Positions 42,997 to 52,255 are shown, counted from the first letter of the stretch. The stretch: DNA of 64,000 nucleotides from DATBHM01 sp963772375 (GCA_963772375.1 CAVYXG010000005.1:248001-312000), one strand, 5' to 3'. A program made the numbers and translations. Notes: generated by a model from the sequence alone, not told the origin.

Positions 42997-43083
42997 AGCA
43001 AAGGGGAATTCGGGTACCTGAACGGGTAGGGAGGCAGCGCCCGACGCCGCCTCCCTACGCCGCCCAAGTTCACCTGGCAGTGT

Positions 43084-44190
43084 CTAGTGGCACAGCCCGT
43101 TGGGGGTTGACGTCCCGCACTTGTTCGCGACGAATTGGTTGCCCGTCCCGTTGCCATCCCACACGATGTCGGCCGGCTTGTCTCGATACGCCTGATTGAA
43201 CTCGACCAGGTTCTTGCTCTCGAGGGCCCCTCCGAGCGGCTTGGCTGATGCCACCACGATCCCGCCGGGGAAGGCAGCGCCCGCGTGGCTCGGACGATTG
43301 GCCCACACCGTGTTGCCCTTCACGACGATGTGTCGTCCACCCACGATGGCGATCCCCGTCCCGGAGGTGGGAGGAGGTCCGTTTGGCTCCCCCTTGCAGA
43401 ACCGGTCGTTGTGATACGACTGGTTCCTCCACAACACGTAGTCATGCGGCTGTGTGGGTGCTGGCGTGTCGACCACCACCACCCCGACACAGTTGTTGAA
43501 GAGCGTGTTGTTGCTGATCTTCCCTACGGCCGAATCACGCAGCAGGATCCCGTCTCCATTGGCAAAGGACCGGTTGCCGACGATCAGGGCGTCCGCATCG
43601 GGCGAGTCGCCGAAGTACAGCCCGGACTCCCCGTTTCCTGAGGTCGTGTTGAACAGGAACCGGCTCCCGTGCGAATTGAACGACGTGATGCCGTACTCAC
43701 CGTCATCGTCGGCCCGGACGTGGCGAACGAGCGAGTCGGTGGCTGCGAATGTCACCACGCCGAACTGACTGAATCCGCGGATCAGGAACCCGCTGATCGC
43801 CACGGTGCGGACCCGTACCGGCCCGTTCGGCCCCTGGTGTCCGAAGACACAGAAGCCCGCGCCTCCGTGAAGACACCGCGACTGTTGGGCGGTGGGCGGG
43901 AGCAGCACCGTGCCGTTCGTGGAAGCTCCCGATCCCCGGATCGACAGCCCGTTCGTCCGCACGAGCACGCTCTCGTGGTACACGCCCGGCTTCACGTAGA
44001 TGACGTCACCGGGCTTGGCGTGGTTGACGGCGGCCTGGATTGACTGCCCGGGGCCGACCGTGGCGTCCGGCGCCACGGGTGCCGCCTCCGTGGGTGGTGC
44101 CCCGGTGCCGGCGAAGCTCGGGGTCTGCAACCCAAGCGGGCCGACCGCGGCCGCCAGGACGGCGACAGCGTAGAGCAGGGGACTTCTCAT
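43084..44190 (-). CDS. Exported right-handed beta-helix protein
   Basis: 368 residues with a signal peptide (to about residue 28). 'PGQSIQAAVNHAKPGDVIYV' is the classic opening of pectate-lyase-like beta helices. About ten coils follow, with strands such as 'NSHGSRFLFNTTSGNGESGL' (one coil) and 'NRSFANGDGILLRDS'. Similar proteins act as polysaccharide lyases, epimerases (NosD/AlgG type) or adhesins. No catalytic residues can be picked out by eye. Two cysteine pairs may brace the coils. It lies at the edge of the degraded region but is itself intact. Confidence 0.85.
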   Translation of the reverse strand: MRSPLLYAVAVLAAAVGPLGLQTPSFAGTGAPPTEAAPVAPDATVGPGQSIQAAVNHAKPGDVIYVKPGVYHESVLVRTNGLSIRGSGASTNGTVLLPPTAQQSRCLHGGAGFCVFGHQGPNGPVRVRTVAISGFLIRGFSQFGVVTFAATDSLVRHVRADDDGEYGITSFNSHGSRFLFNTTSGNGESGLYFGDSPDADALIVGNRSFANGDGILLRDSAVGKISNNTLFNNCVGVVVVDTPAPTQPHDYVLWRNQSYHNDRFCKGEPNGPPPTSGTGIAIVGGRHIVVKGNTVWANRPSHAGAAFPGGIVVASAKPLGGALESKNLVEFNQAYRDKPADIVWDGNGTGNQFVANKCGTSTPNGLCH

Positions 44191-44242
44191 GCTGGACTCC
44201 TTTCTCTCTGTCCCCCCTCCACCATTTTAGTCCCTGCAGTTC

Positions 44243-45290
44243 ACGGGTTGAGGTTGCACTTCCACCTCCCACGTAAGAGGGGCCAGGTGGTGAATCCTTT
44301 CTTTGGGTCCAACCATCGAAAGGAGGCAGCCACCATGACCCCTGCCGAGATCATCTACGACAGACGCGACCGCGTCATCGAACGAGCGGCCGAGGTCGGC
44401 GTGACCCAGGCCTGTCGGGAGAACGGCGTGTCCCGGACCACCTACTACCGGTGGGAGGCCCGGGCCGAGCGCTACGGGCTGTCGGCCCTCATGCCCAAGG
44501 AGCGCCGACGCCCCCACGTCTCGACGCAGACCCCGCCCACGAGGAGGAGGTCATCCTGGCCGAGGCCATCTCCCGGCCCACCCTGGGGGCCCCGACGCCT
44601 GCTGGAGCACTTGGCCGACCGGAGCGTCCATCGCTCGGGTTCCGGCGTTCAGAAGATCCTGAACCGCCACCGGCTGGGGACCCGACGGGAGCGGGTTGCC
44701 GCCCTGGCTGCTCTCACCGCTGCTGAGAACGGCCTGGTCGCTCCCCGGGCCCTGGAGCCCTTCGGGTTCTGCCTGTGGGCCTCCCGACCAGGGGATCTCG
44801 TCGGACTCGACTGCTTCTACGTGGGGAAGCTCAAGGGGATCGGGCCCATCTGGCAGCTCACCGCCGTGGACACGAACACCAGGTGGGCCTTCGCCGAGTT
44901 GGTGGTAGGACACGTTTCCGCGAAGGTCGCCGCGAAGTTCCTGCACAAGCTCGCCCGTGAGACCTGGCGTGCAGGGTTCGTGCTGTCGGGGGTCCTCACC
45001 GACAACGGGCCGGAGTTCATCGGCAGGGACTTCAAAGCGGCCGTCGCCGAGCAACGCCATCGTCGAGCGGTTCCACGGCACGGTGCTCCAGGAGTGCTAC
45101 CGGCCGGCCTTCCACCGCCGCCGGTTCGACCGGATGGCAGACCTCCAGGCGGTCCTGCGAGACTTCCTCGTGCGTTACAACACCCGTCGACGCAACCACG
45201 GCGCGTACATGAAGGGCAGGACTCCGTCTCAGATGCTGAAGGCGACAACGCGATGAGTTCAAGGGTTCACCACCTGTCACCTCAACCCGT
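44243..45290 (+). mobile_element. IS481-family element, degraded
   Basis: Bounded by a perfect 12-bp inverted repeat, ACGGGTTGAGGT at 44243-44254 and its complement at 45279-45290. A second inner inverted match (CAGGTGGTGAA, 44284-44294 and 45266-45276) is further from the tip on the left, as if about 28 bp had been added there. No target duplication is recognisable. The transposase gene inside has three frameshifts, so the element is dead. Confidence 0.7.
44335..45256 (+). pseudogene. IS481-family transposase, frameshifted
   Basis: From the ATG at 44335 an HTH domain ('QACRENGVSRTTYYRWEARA') leads into a DDE core: 'DLVGLDCFYVGKLKG' (first Asp), 'VLTDNGPEFIGRDFK' (second Asp) and 'NAIVERFHGTVLQECY' (Glu). 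The frame shifts near 44525, returns near 44590 (the piece 'EEEVILAEAISRPTLGA' lies in another frame) and shifts again near 45045 before the Glu motif. The C-terminal 'NHGAYMKGRTPSQML' is normal. Three indels make it a pseudogene. Confidence 0.85.
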
Positions 45291-45302
45291 GGCGCGGACG
45301 TA

Positions 45303-45731
45303 CTAGTCGCCGTCGCTGCGGATGTGCATCGCGGCTTCCTCGGCGGTGCGTCCGCTGTTGTCGTCCGCTACGAGCCTCGCAGTTTCCTGTGCAGTACGGT
45401 CCGTACCGACCCCCTCGTCGTCGGCCACCAGCCGCCCCGCTGCCTCGTCGGGAGCAGTCTCGGGGTACGTGTCCAGCTCAGTATTCGAGTCCGCCTCGCT
45501 TTCGTCGCTTTGGTCCGGTTCCTCCTCGGCCAGCCGTTGGTCGAGGGACTCGCCTCGCTGGCCTTCTGCTTCGGTGTTCCCCTCGCCCTCCCCAACCGAG
45601 TAGCGATCCCCAGCCTCGATGGCGTCATCCAGGGGGTCACCACTCATGTCGTCGCTGGCGAGTGTGTCCGAGTCGTCGAGCACCCCGTCATCGAACGATT
45701 CGTCCCAAGTATCGCGGGTCTGCTCAGTCAT
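45303..45731 (-). CDS. Acidic DUF5709-like protein
   Basis: 142 residues, more than a quarter Asp and Glu. It starts 'TWDESFDDGVLDDSDTLAS' after a short lead. The end holds two copies of a 'GRLVADDEGVGTDRTAQE' / 'ARLVADDNSGRTAEEAA' unit, which matches the DUF5709 domain found in actinobacteria. No signal peptide or membrane helix. GGGGGGAGAG precedes the ATG. It is intact although surrounded by decayed elements. Function unknown; a soluble, disordered stress protein is possible. Confidence 0.8.
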   Translation of the reverse strand: MTEQTRDTWDESFDDGVLDDSDTLASDDMSGDPLDDAIEAGDRYSVGEGEGNTEAEGQRGESLDQRLAEEEPDQSDESEADSNTELDTYPETAPDEAAGRLVADDEGVGTDRTAQETARLVADDNSGRTAEEAAMHIRSDGD

Positions 45732-45799
45732 CTCTCCCCCCTTGTCTCGAAGGTCTCCCCGTGCCCCACCGTACGACCTCCGGAGGCCGCTCGCGCGCG

Positions 45800-46126
45800 T
45801 TCCTGGTCGGGCCTGGGTTCTTCGCCGGTCTCGCGAACGGCGTGGTCCTGGGCTACCTGATGTACCGATCCGAGCTGGTACCGCGAGGCATGACGTGGCT
45901 GGGGCTCATTGGAGGTCCTCTCGTCATGATCACCGGTGTCTTGATCATGTACAACGCGATCCCACGCGGCGGCGCGGTTCAAAACATCGCGACGCTGCCC
46001 GAGGCCCTCTGGGAGCTGTCGCTCAGCATCTACTGCATCGTCAAGGGGTTCAGGCTCTCATCCCCCCTCTTCAGCATGGATTCGGTGGCGTTTCCCGAAT
46101 CGGACACCGCGGTGCAGACTAGCTGA
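45800..46126 (+). pseudogene. C-terminal fragment of a DUF4386 membrane protein
   Basis: From about 45800 a frame encodes 'LVGPGFFAGLANGVVLGYLM', 'LVPRGMTWLGLIGGPL' and 'LPEALWELSLSIYCIVKGF', the last helices of DUF4386 family membrane proteins. Upstream the same frame turns into nonsense overlapping the DUF5709 gene, and no start or earlier helices exist. The first two thirds of the gene have been lost. Confidence 0.65.
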
Positions 46127-46344
46127 GGGGGCGAGTCTGCCGTCTTCGAAGCCTTCGAAGTAGCGCTCCAGCTTGCTCTCGAGGCGCCGATCTCGGCACG
46201 GGTTGAGGTGAGCTGCTCCTCCAGTTGCGGTCGTTCGCTTTCGGTCGCCTCCGCGAGGTCGGCGAGTGCCTTCTCGATGCGCTGAAGGTCTTCGACGTGA
46301 TGTTCGTTGCGGCTGAACAGGGTGCTCGCAATACTGTTGTGCAT
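46058..46344 (-). pseudogene. Remnant of a large serine recombinase (C-terminal coiled coil)
   Basis: The minus strand encodes 'ATESERPQLEEQLTSTRAEI' and, after a one-base frameshift near 46180, 'LESKLERYFEGFEDGRLAP'. This pair matches the coiled-coil region that follows the zinc ribbon of large serine integrases and recombinases ('ERPQ.EEEL...EI...I.RYF.AFE.GT'). The catalytic domain is absent; its place is taken by the acetyltransferase gene on the other strand. It is evidence of an old integrative element at this spot. Confidence 0.55.
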
Positions 46345-46375
46345 GGAGCTCTGGGAGGTTGCGGGTGAGCCGCCC

Positions 46376-46888
46376 ATGCGACTTGAACTCGTAGAGATGC
46401 GTCATACCGAGGGCCTGGAGCGATTCGAGCGTGCGAACCGTGAGTTCTTCGCTCGTTGCGTGAGCGACCGTGGCGACGACTACTTCGAGCACTTCGAGCA
46501 GCGATTAGCAACGCTGGTGGACGACAACCGTTCTGCGCGGAGCTTGTGTTTCGTCCTTATCGTTCCAGGCGGCGAAGTAGTCGGGCGGGTCAATCTCTAC
46601 GACATCGATCGTCCCGAACTCACAGAGCTCGGGTTCAGGGTGGCAGAGAGCGCCCAAGGCAAAGGCGTGGCCACCCGCGGGGTGATGGCGGCCCTTCGGG
46701 TGGCTGGCACGCGTGGGGTGCGTTCGGTCTTCGCACGCGCATCGACGATGAACGTCGCCTCACAGCACGTGCTGGAGAACTGCGGGTTCTCAGCCACGGG
46801 GCAGACCGAACCACCTGCAGGTTCATCGAAGGCATTCGTCGGCTACCGCAGGGAGCTCTGTGGTTCCTCATCGCTGGGGCCTTCTTAG
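46376..46888 (+). CDS. GNAT-family N-acetyltransferase (RimJ/RimL-like)
   Basis: 170 residues from the ATG at 46376 with GGGTGAG upstream. The acetyl-CoA loop reads 'VAESAQGKGVATRGVMAALRVA' (pattern Q-G-K-G-x-A/G), preceded by 'VVGRVNLYDIDRPELTELGF' strands and followed by 'NVASQHVLENCGFSATG'. This is the RimJ/RimL layout used to acetylate proteins or small amines. Its TAG stop overlaps the first base of the IS630 element; the sequence without the element also reads TAG, so the protein is unchanged. Confidence 0.88.
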   Translation: MRLELVEMRHTEGLERFERANREFFARCVSDRGDDYFEHFEQRLATLVDDNRSARSLCFVLIVPGGEVVGRVNLYDIDRPELTELGFRVAESAQGKGVATRGVMAALRVAGTRGVRSVFARASTMNVASQHVLENCGFSATGQTEPPAGSSKAFVGYRRELCGSSSLGPS

Positions 46889-48169
46889 TGCTCTGCCCCG
46901 GAAGTTCGCCTACGTATTCTGAGCTGGGTCGGCCTGGTCACGCGGCTGGGAGAAGGGCCCGCTTCTCGTCGAGCCGCTTCATCAGGTCGCGCAGGTCCTC
47001 GCGCGTGAACTTCCACTCGAACGGCGTGGCGGTGGTCTCGTAGCGCCGCTCGAACGCCAGCAGGCGAGCCTCCACCTCGTCGAGGTCGGTGAAGTCGTTG
47101 GGGGTGAGCACTTTGCGCTGGATCACGGAGTTGTAGATCTCGATCTGGTTGAGCCAGGAGGAGTGGACCGGGCAGTGGATCAGGCGAAGGCGTCTGTGTC
47201 CGTTTCCGTCGGTGTAGCGACCCTCCAACCGCCGGATGGATGCCTGGCCCCGGTGGGAGGAGCCGTTGTCCACCACCCAAAACACCCGGCGGGCCGAGGC
47301 GTAGGGCTCGGCATCCATGACCTGGGCCACCAGCCGGTCGAACGGCACGATCCCGGTCTTGGGCTCGCATCGTCCGAAGACCTTGGCGCGGTGGCAATCC
47401 CAGGCCGCCAGGTACTGCAACGCACCGCCGCGATCGTACTCGTGCTCCACTCGCATGGCCCGGGACGCCCCGGCCGGCAAGCTGGGGTGGCACCGGCACC
47501 GAGCCTGGATGGAAGTCTTCTCGTCCGCCGAGATCACGTACTCATCGTCTCGGAGCGATGCTCCATCGAACTCCCGGGCGTACAGGTCGAGCACTCGGTT
47601 CGCCTTGGGGCAGAAGTTGGGGTCGCGGGAGAAGATCCACGAGCGGAAGGTCCAGGGGCGGATGGCGTCCTCATGGAGCCAGCGCCAGATGGTGGAGTTC
47701 GAGATGCTGGCCACGATCCCCCGGTGGATCACCTCCGCCCGGATGTCGGGGACGGAAAGCCGCGACAGGGGGACGTCGAGGGTGGCGGGAAGCTCGCAGG
47801 CGATCGCCTTGACCTCAACGACCACGTGTGGGGGGGAAAACCGCCGGCCGGCCGCGGCGGGGGCGCTCCTCCAGCCCCTGAAGGCCCTCCTCGAAGAAGC
47901 GCTTGCGCCACATGGAGACCACGTCGCGGGTGGTGCTCAAGCGCAGGGCGATCTCGTCGTTGTCCATCCCCATCGCGGCCATGAGCACGATGCGCGCCCG
48001 GAAGACCTCTCGATACGCCGACGTATATCTCCGGGCTCGCTTCTCCAGGATGGTCCGCGTGGCCCCGTCGAGGACGATGTGGTACGGGCTCTTTCTCGGC
48101 ATCGGTCCCCTCCTCTCGGAGGGAACCATAGCGTACAACTTACGTCGGTGTAATTATGGTGGCGACCAC
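46888..48169 (-). mobile_element. IS630-family insertion sequence at the stop codon of the acetyltransferase gene
   Basis: Imperfect 29-bp inverted repeats (46888-46916 and 48141-48169) both start GTG and end in ACGTA, with about 18 of 29 positions matching without gaps. TTA flanks both sides (46885-46887 and 48170-48172). IS630 elements target TA, so this fits. One transposase gene in two overlapping frames fills the 1282-bp element. Confidence 0.75.
46938..48102 (-). CDS. IS630-family transposase in two frames joined at a C7 tract
   Basis: The ATG at 48102 (GAGGAGG upstream) opens a 95-codon HTH part ('MDNDEIALRLSTTRDVVSMW'). At 47830-47836 the coding strand has seven C's. Dropping one C joins 'GRPAVFPP' to 'HVVVEVKAIACELPAT' and gives one continuous protein of about 387 residues. 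The second part carries the DDE core: 'ISADEKTSIQARCR' (Asp), 'FWVVDNGSSHRG' (Asp) and 'SSWLNQIEIYNSVIQR' (Glu). The C-run could be a slippage site that sets transposase levels, or an assembly error. No other damage is seen. Confidence 0.85.
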
Positions 48170-48228
48170 TTAGCTGGCGGCCTTGTGCGCGTGTGGGCGA
48201 GGGGGTACGCGCCCCGGCGGTCATCTCG

Positions 48229-48937
48229 CTATGCCGCGGTCTCCGTCAGCGCCGTGGCTCGCAGCAGCTCGTATCTGATGGCGTCCTGAACCTGATCGGT
48301 GGAGAGCTCGTACAGATCGGCAATCATCTCGATGCGGTCCCCGGCTCGAAGCTGCTCCGCGATCACCTCGGTCGGAACGCTGCGGACGACGGGCTCGCCG
48401 AACTGTCGGAGAGGGTCGATGACGACGTGACGGATGTCAGGCGTTGGGTGGAGGCGTCCAGCCACACCGTTGTCGTACTCAACGGACTTCACGAAGCGAT
48501 CGGTCCATGGGGTCAGGATCAGCTGCCCGCTCTTCACGACCGAGATGAAGAGGTGACTCGAGCCCGACCTCCTCCTGAGCCTTGAGTACGAGTTCCCTGC
48601 CCTCCATGTCGATGAAGGGGTGAGCGTGCGCCAAGGGGTAGCGCTCGCCGAAGTGCTCGCCGAGCCGTTCCACGGCCGGGCGCATCCGAACCATCAGCAC
48701 CCCGGCGTCCCGGTACTCCGAAAGGAGCCGAGCCTCGACGAACTCCCCCCAGGTCACGATGTCTTCACCGGTCGCCGTGACGCGGACGACGGGGGGATAT
48801 GCCTTGCCGCCACGCGTGTATCCATCGATCCACCGGCGTGCAGTCCCCGCCTTCAGGTACAGAAGGCGGTCGACCTGATTCATCCCGTACACATGACGGT
48901 CGAGCAGCGAAGCAGGCTGGTCGCTCACGCGCTGCAT
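48229..48937 (-). pseudogene. DUF433 antitoxin-like protein, frameshifted in the middle
   Basis: From the ATG at 48937 the protein begins 'SDQPASLLDRHVYGMNQVDR' and includes 'LKAGTARRWIDGYTRGGKAY' and 'ITWGEFVEARLL'-type text ('IVTWGEFVEARLLSEYRDAG'). Near 48550-48560 the frame shifts by one base, and the rest reads 'VVKSGQLILTPWTDRFVKS', 'GEPVVRSVPTEVIAEQL' and 'IADLYELSTDQVQDAIRYEL', which is the DUF433 domain. Such proteins are paired with a PIN-like toxin gene just downstream. Here the downstream position holds the IS630 element and no toxin can be read. Confidence 0.7.
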
Positions 48938-49308
48938 CTTCTCACTGGCCGAGGACACCAAGTGGAAGCGACCGCGACGGACTTCTTCCTCCCCGGCTCC
49001 TTTAGGTTTCGGCCGCTTCGTGTCCTCTTCTGTTGGGTGGATGATGAAGGCGTGCGGACGAGGGCGCACAGTGGGATCGATTCGATCTACCGCTCGGATG
49101 GTCCTCGGCTCTCTGCCGCCGGCTGGACGCCCGCGTCGTCCGACGCGATCGGCGCTGCCTTGACCGGACGGCTCCTTCGGGTACTCCCGCCCGGCGGCCA
49201 CGTCGTGATCTAACCACCCCCCCGTAGATGAGGAAGAACAGAGCCGGCCGATGGTTCGGATGTGCTCGTCTGCACGTCGAATGACGGTTTCGCGCCCTAC
49301 GGCCTCGG
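48938..49308. other. Gene-free stretch between DUF433 remnant and response regulator
   Basis: No supported gene, RNA or repeat. A plus-strand frame ends 'LTGRLLRVLPPGGHVVI' at 49213 but has no start, domain or neighbour supporting it. The stop side of the response regulator and the promoter side of the DUF433 gene meet here. Confidence 0.4.
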
Positions 49309-49959
49309 TCAGGTCAGCGAACGCACGTGGGTCAGTACGGCCATGACCCGTCGGTGCTCGTCGTCCACGGAGTGCAGACCCAACTTCGTGAAGATCGCGC
49401 CGATGTGCGTTTCGATCGTCTTCGGAGACAGGAACAGCCGTCGGCGGATGCCCGAGTTCGAATAGCCCTCCGCCATGAGCGCCAACACCTCGCGCTCTCG
49501 GTCTGTCAGCGCCGCGAGCGGATCCTCGGTTCGGCGCCGTCCGAGCAGCACGGCGACCACCTCGGGGTCGATCGCAGACCCCCCGGAGCCGACCCGCCGC
49601 ACAGCGTCCACGAACTCCTCCACGTCGGACACCCGATCCTTGAGGAGGTACCCGACGCCTCCGTCCCCTTCGCCGAGCAGCCGGATCGCATGGCTGGCCT
49701 CGACATACTGCGACAGGACGAGCACGCCCACAGTGTCGTGCGCCTGGCGGATATCGACCGCGGCGACCAGGCCCTCGTTCGTGAACGTCGGCGGCATCCG
49801 GACGTCGATGAGGGCGACGTCGGGGACCTCAGAGGCCACGAGCGCCATGAGAGCTTCGGCGTCGCCCGCCCGGCCGACGACGTCGAATCCGGCGTCGGTC
49901 AGCACCCTCGCCACCCCCTCCCGGAGGAGCACCGAGTCGTCCGCCACGATTACTCGCAC
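49309..49959 (-). CDS. NarL/LuxR-family response regulator
   Basis: 216 residues from a GTG that overlaps the kinase gene by 10 bases. The receiver carries 'VADDSVLLREG', phospho-acceptor Asp52 in 'VALIDVRMPPTFTNEGL' and Lys in 'GYLLKDRV'. The output domain is LuxR-type: 'LTDREREVLALMAEGYSNSG', 'LFLSPKTIETHI' and 'IFTKLGLH'. It should bind DNA after phosphorylation by the adjacent kinase. The 'PPTFTNEGL' loop marks a subgroup common in actinobacterial NarL regulators. Confidence 0.95.
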   Translation of the reverse strand: MRVIVADDSVLLREGVARVLTDAGFDVVGRAGDAEALMALVASEVPDVALIDVRMPPTFTNEGLVAAVDIRQAHDTVGVLVLSQYVEASHAIRLLGEGDGGVGYLLKDRVSDVEEFVDAVRRVGSGGSAIDPEVVAVLLGRRRTEDPLAALTDREREVLALMAEGYSNSGIRRRLFLSPKTIETHIGAIFTKLGLHSVDDEHRRVMAVLTHVRSLT

Positions 49960-51908
49960 GGGATCTCCGCCACCAATTGCGTCCCACCGTTCGCTGGGCT
50001 CACGACCGTGAGCTCCCCACCGAGCGCCTCAACCCTGTCGGCGAGGCCGCGAAGCCCCGACCCGTCCGACACGTTGACGCTCCCGATCCCGTCGTCCCTC
50101 ACCTCGACCCGCAGACGGCCGCCGGCCTCCGCGAGGGCGACGGAGACCCGGCCGGCACGGGCGTGCTTCGCCACGTTCGCAAGCGCCTCCGAGACCACGA
50201 AATACGCCGTCGCCTCCACGGCGGAAGAGAAACGACGCGTCCCGGTCTGCTCCACTACGGTGGGGATCGGGGATCTTGCGGCGAGGGACTCGAGAGCGGG
50301 CCCGAGACCATCCTGCGTGAGGATCGCGGGGTGGATCCCCCTCGCCAGCTCCCGCAGCTCGGTCAACGCCAGCTTGAGCTCGCCGGCCGCCCGCGCCAGG
50401 GACGCCGCCACCTCGGGGTCACGGCTCCCTGCATCCGTCTGCGCTTGGGTGAGGGCGAGTGAGGCGGTGACGAGTCGCTGCTGCGCGCCGTCGTGAATGT
50501 CCCGTTCGAGGCGGCGCCGCTCGGCGTCCGCGGCCGCGACGATCCTCGCTCGGGAGGCTCGAACCTCCTCGAGCTGCGCTCGCAACTGGGCGTGGAGACG
50601 CTCGTTTTCGATGGCCAGTCTGGCCGCCGCGCCAACCGCCCGGATCAGCGCGGGGTTCTCGTCGAGCTCAGGGTCGTGGACGATCGCACCGAGCGGCTCG
50701 CCGCGCTGCTGGATGAGATCGACCGATCGGTCCCTGGACAGACCGGGCAGGGTCACGGGCGCCCCGTCGACGTCCACGTATTCGTGCGCAGCCGGGATCC
50801 AGAACACCAACTCCAGCGATGGGTCGCCGAGCGCGGTCGCCATCGCGTCTCTGACTCGTCCGGGGGGTGGCGCGTCGCCCAGCGCCGCGATGAAGTCGCT
50901 CACCCTCGTCCGGGCGAGCGACATCCGCAGCACGCCGATGAGGAACGCCACCGGGACCAGCACCTGACCGATCCTGGCCAGCCAGAACAACGCCTGTTGG
51001 ACACTGGCCGGGATGTTCACGAGCGGGATGGCGCTCGGCGCCAACCCGCCCGTGCAGCAAACGCCCACCTGCCACGCGCTGTTCGAGCCGATCAGCGTCG
51101 GGGCGGCGACCGCGAGGGACGCAGCGACGACCGAGCCCGCGAACCACACGGGAGTGAGCGCCCGCCTCCTCGGCTTCGTGGCATGTCGCCACCGGTGGAG
51201 GAGCATCGCCAGCACGACTAGCAGGATGGCCACCCACACGACCTGGTAAATGCGGGTGATCCGCTCACTCCGGTTCGCGTCGATCCACAGACCGAGGACC
51301 CCCTGGTGGGGGTATCCGAGGGCCTTCAGCCCGAAGACGTCGAAGGTCGCAGCGCGCAGGAAGCCGAGGAGCAGCACGTTCGCGTATGCGGCGCCCGCCA
51401 CGACACGCGCCGGCCGGGATCCCAGCCGTCCCGTCGGGAAGGACAGGATCAGGTGGATGAGGATCGCCTGGTTGAGGGCCTCGAACCACAGCCCCAGACG
51501 GAACACGTCGTAGCGGGGGACGTGGACGGCCACCGGCAGGAACGCTTGCCGGAGGAAGTTCCAGTCCGTCAGGTTCCCCCACGCCCCGATGAACCACGTG
51601 AACCCCATGGCCGTCATCAGCACGCCGACGCGGTTCTCGGGGCGCCGGCGCCAGGCGACCAGACCCGTCCAGATGTACGCCAGGCCCACGAAGATGTCCA
51701 CGTACGGAACCACATTGAACACGCCAATCGCGTAGAACTCCTGGGCCCTGGCGTAGATCCGCCCGCCAACGACCGCAACGAACAGGCCGACCAGGGCAAG
51801 CGCGATGAGGAGGGTTCGATCGGGTCCCCGGACGCCCGTGCTGAGCAGGGGTGGATCCGACCGGGTCATGACTGGCACCTCTCGGAGCTTCTGGGCGGTG
51901 GCCTTCAC
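49950..51908 (-). CDS. Membrane histidine kinase of the NarX/DesK (HisKA_3) type
   Basis: 652 residues. I use the GTG at 51908, which overlaps the upstream receiver gene stop (GTGA); an ATG 13 codons later is possible. About ten membrane helices fill residues 30-340. A GAF-like segment of about 100 residues follows. The dimerisation motif with His472 is 'RRRLERDIHDGAQQRLV', and the ATPase part shows 'VVSEALANVAKHA', 'RVEVRDDGIGSV' and 'GSGLRGLADRVEALGG'. It is the middle gene of three overlapping genes, so one kinase may serve two regulators. Confidence 0.95.
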   Translation of the reverse strand: MKATAQKLREVPVMTRSDPPLLSTGVRGPDRTLLIALALVGLFVAVVGGRIYARAQEFYAIGVFNVVPYVDIFVGLAYIWTGLVAWRRRPENRVGVLMTAMGFTWFIGAWGNLTDWNFLRQAFLPVAVHVPRYDVFRLGLWFEALNQAILIHLILSFPTGRLGSRPARVVAGAAYANVLLLGFLRAATFDVFGLKALGYPHQGVLGLWIDANRSERITRIYQVVWVAILLVVLAMLLHRWRHATKPRRRALTPVWFAGSVVAASLAVAAPTLIGSNSAWQVGVCCTGGLAPSAIPLVNIPASVQQALFWLARIGQVLVPVAFLIGVLRMSLARTRVSDFIAALGDAPPPGRVRDAMATALGDPSLELVFWIPAAHEYVDVDGAPVTLPGLSRDRSVDLIQQRGEPLGAIVHDPELDENPALIRAVGAAARLAIENERLHAQLRAQLEEVRASRARIVAAADAERRRLERDIHDGAQQRLVTASLALTQAQTDAGSRDPEVAASLARAAGELKLALTELRELARGIHPAILTQDGLGPALESLAARSPIPTVVEQTGTRRFSSAVEATAYFVVSEALANVAKHARAGRVSVALAEAGGRLRVEVRDDGIGSVNVSDGSGLRGLADRVEALGGELTVVSPANGGTQLVAEIPCE

Positions 51909-52255
51909 AGCAGCCCCCGGATCAGGGCGCCGGAGAGTTCCGCCTTGGGAACGAACCCCCGGGCACCGCTCGCCTCGATCCGACGGCCGTAGTCTGAAGC
52001 GTCCCTGCTCGAGGTCAGCACGACAGCGGGGCGATGGCCGTCAAAGGCCAGCCGGCTCAGCACCTCGAACCCGTCGAAATCCGGGAGCTGAACGTCGAGC
52101 AGGATTACGTCTGGCCGCAGCGCTCGCGAACTGGACACAGCGCTCGCCCCGTCCACGGCCTCGCCCACGACCTCGTAGCCCTCCGCCTCGAGGACCGCCC
52201 GCGCCTTCGACCGGAATCCCGCATGGTCGTCAACGATGAGCACCCTTGATCGCAC
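51905..52255 (-). CDS. Stand-alone receiver-domain response regulator
   Basis: 116 residues from a GTG at 52255. Only a receiver domain is present: 'VLIVDDHAGFRSKAR', phospho-acceptor Asp54 in 'VILLDVQLPDFDGFEVL', 'VVLTSSRD' and Lys in 'GFVPKAEL'. No DNA-binding domain follows; the stop overlaps the kinase start. It may act as a phosphate sink, connector or allosteric partner of the kinase. An upstream open extension is Arg/Pro-rich and unsupported. Confidence 0.9.
   Translation of the reverse strand: MRSRVLIVDDHAGFRSKARAVLEAEGYEVVGEAVDGASAVSSSRALRPDVILLDVQLPDFDGFEVLSRLAFDGHRPAVVLTSSRDASDYGRRIEASGARGFVPKAELSGALIRGLL

Noticed and set aside
44243..45290. Target-site duplication for the IS481 element
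   Set aside because: The bases outside the 12-bp inverted repeats (ending GTTC on the left, starting GGCG on the right) do not match, so no duplication is claimed.
48150..48228. A PIN-like toxin gene downstream of the DUF433 gene
   Set aside because: The minus-strand frame here is short, has no acidic motif and runs into the IS630 end within 60 bases.
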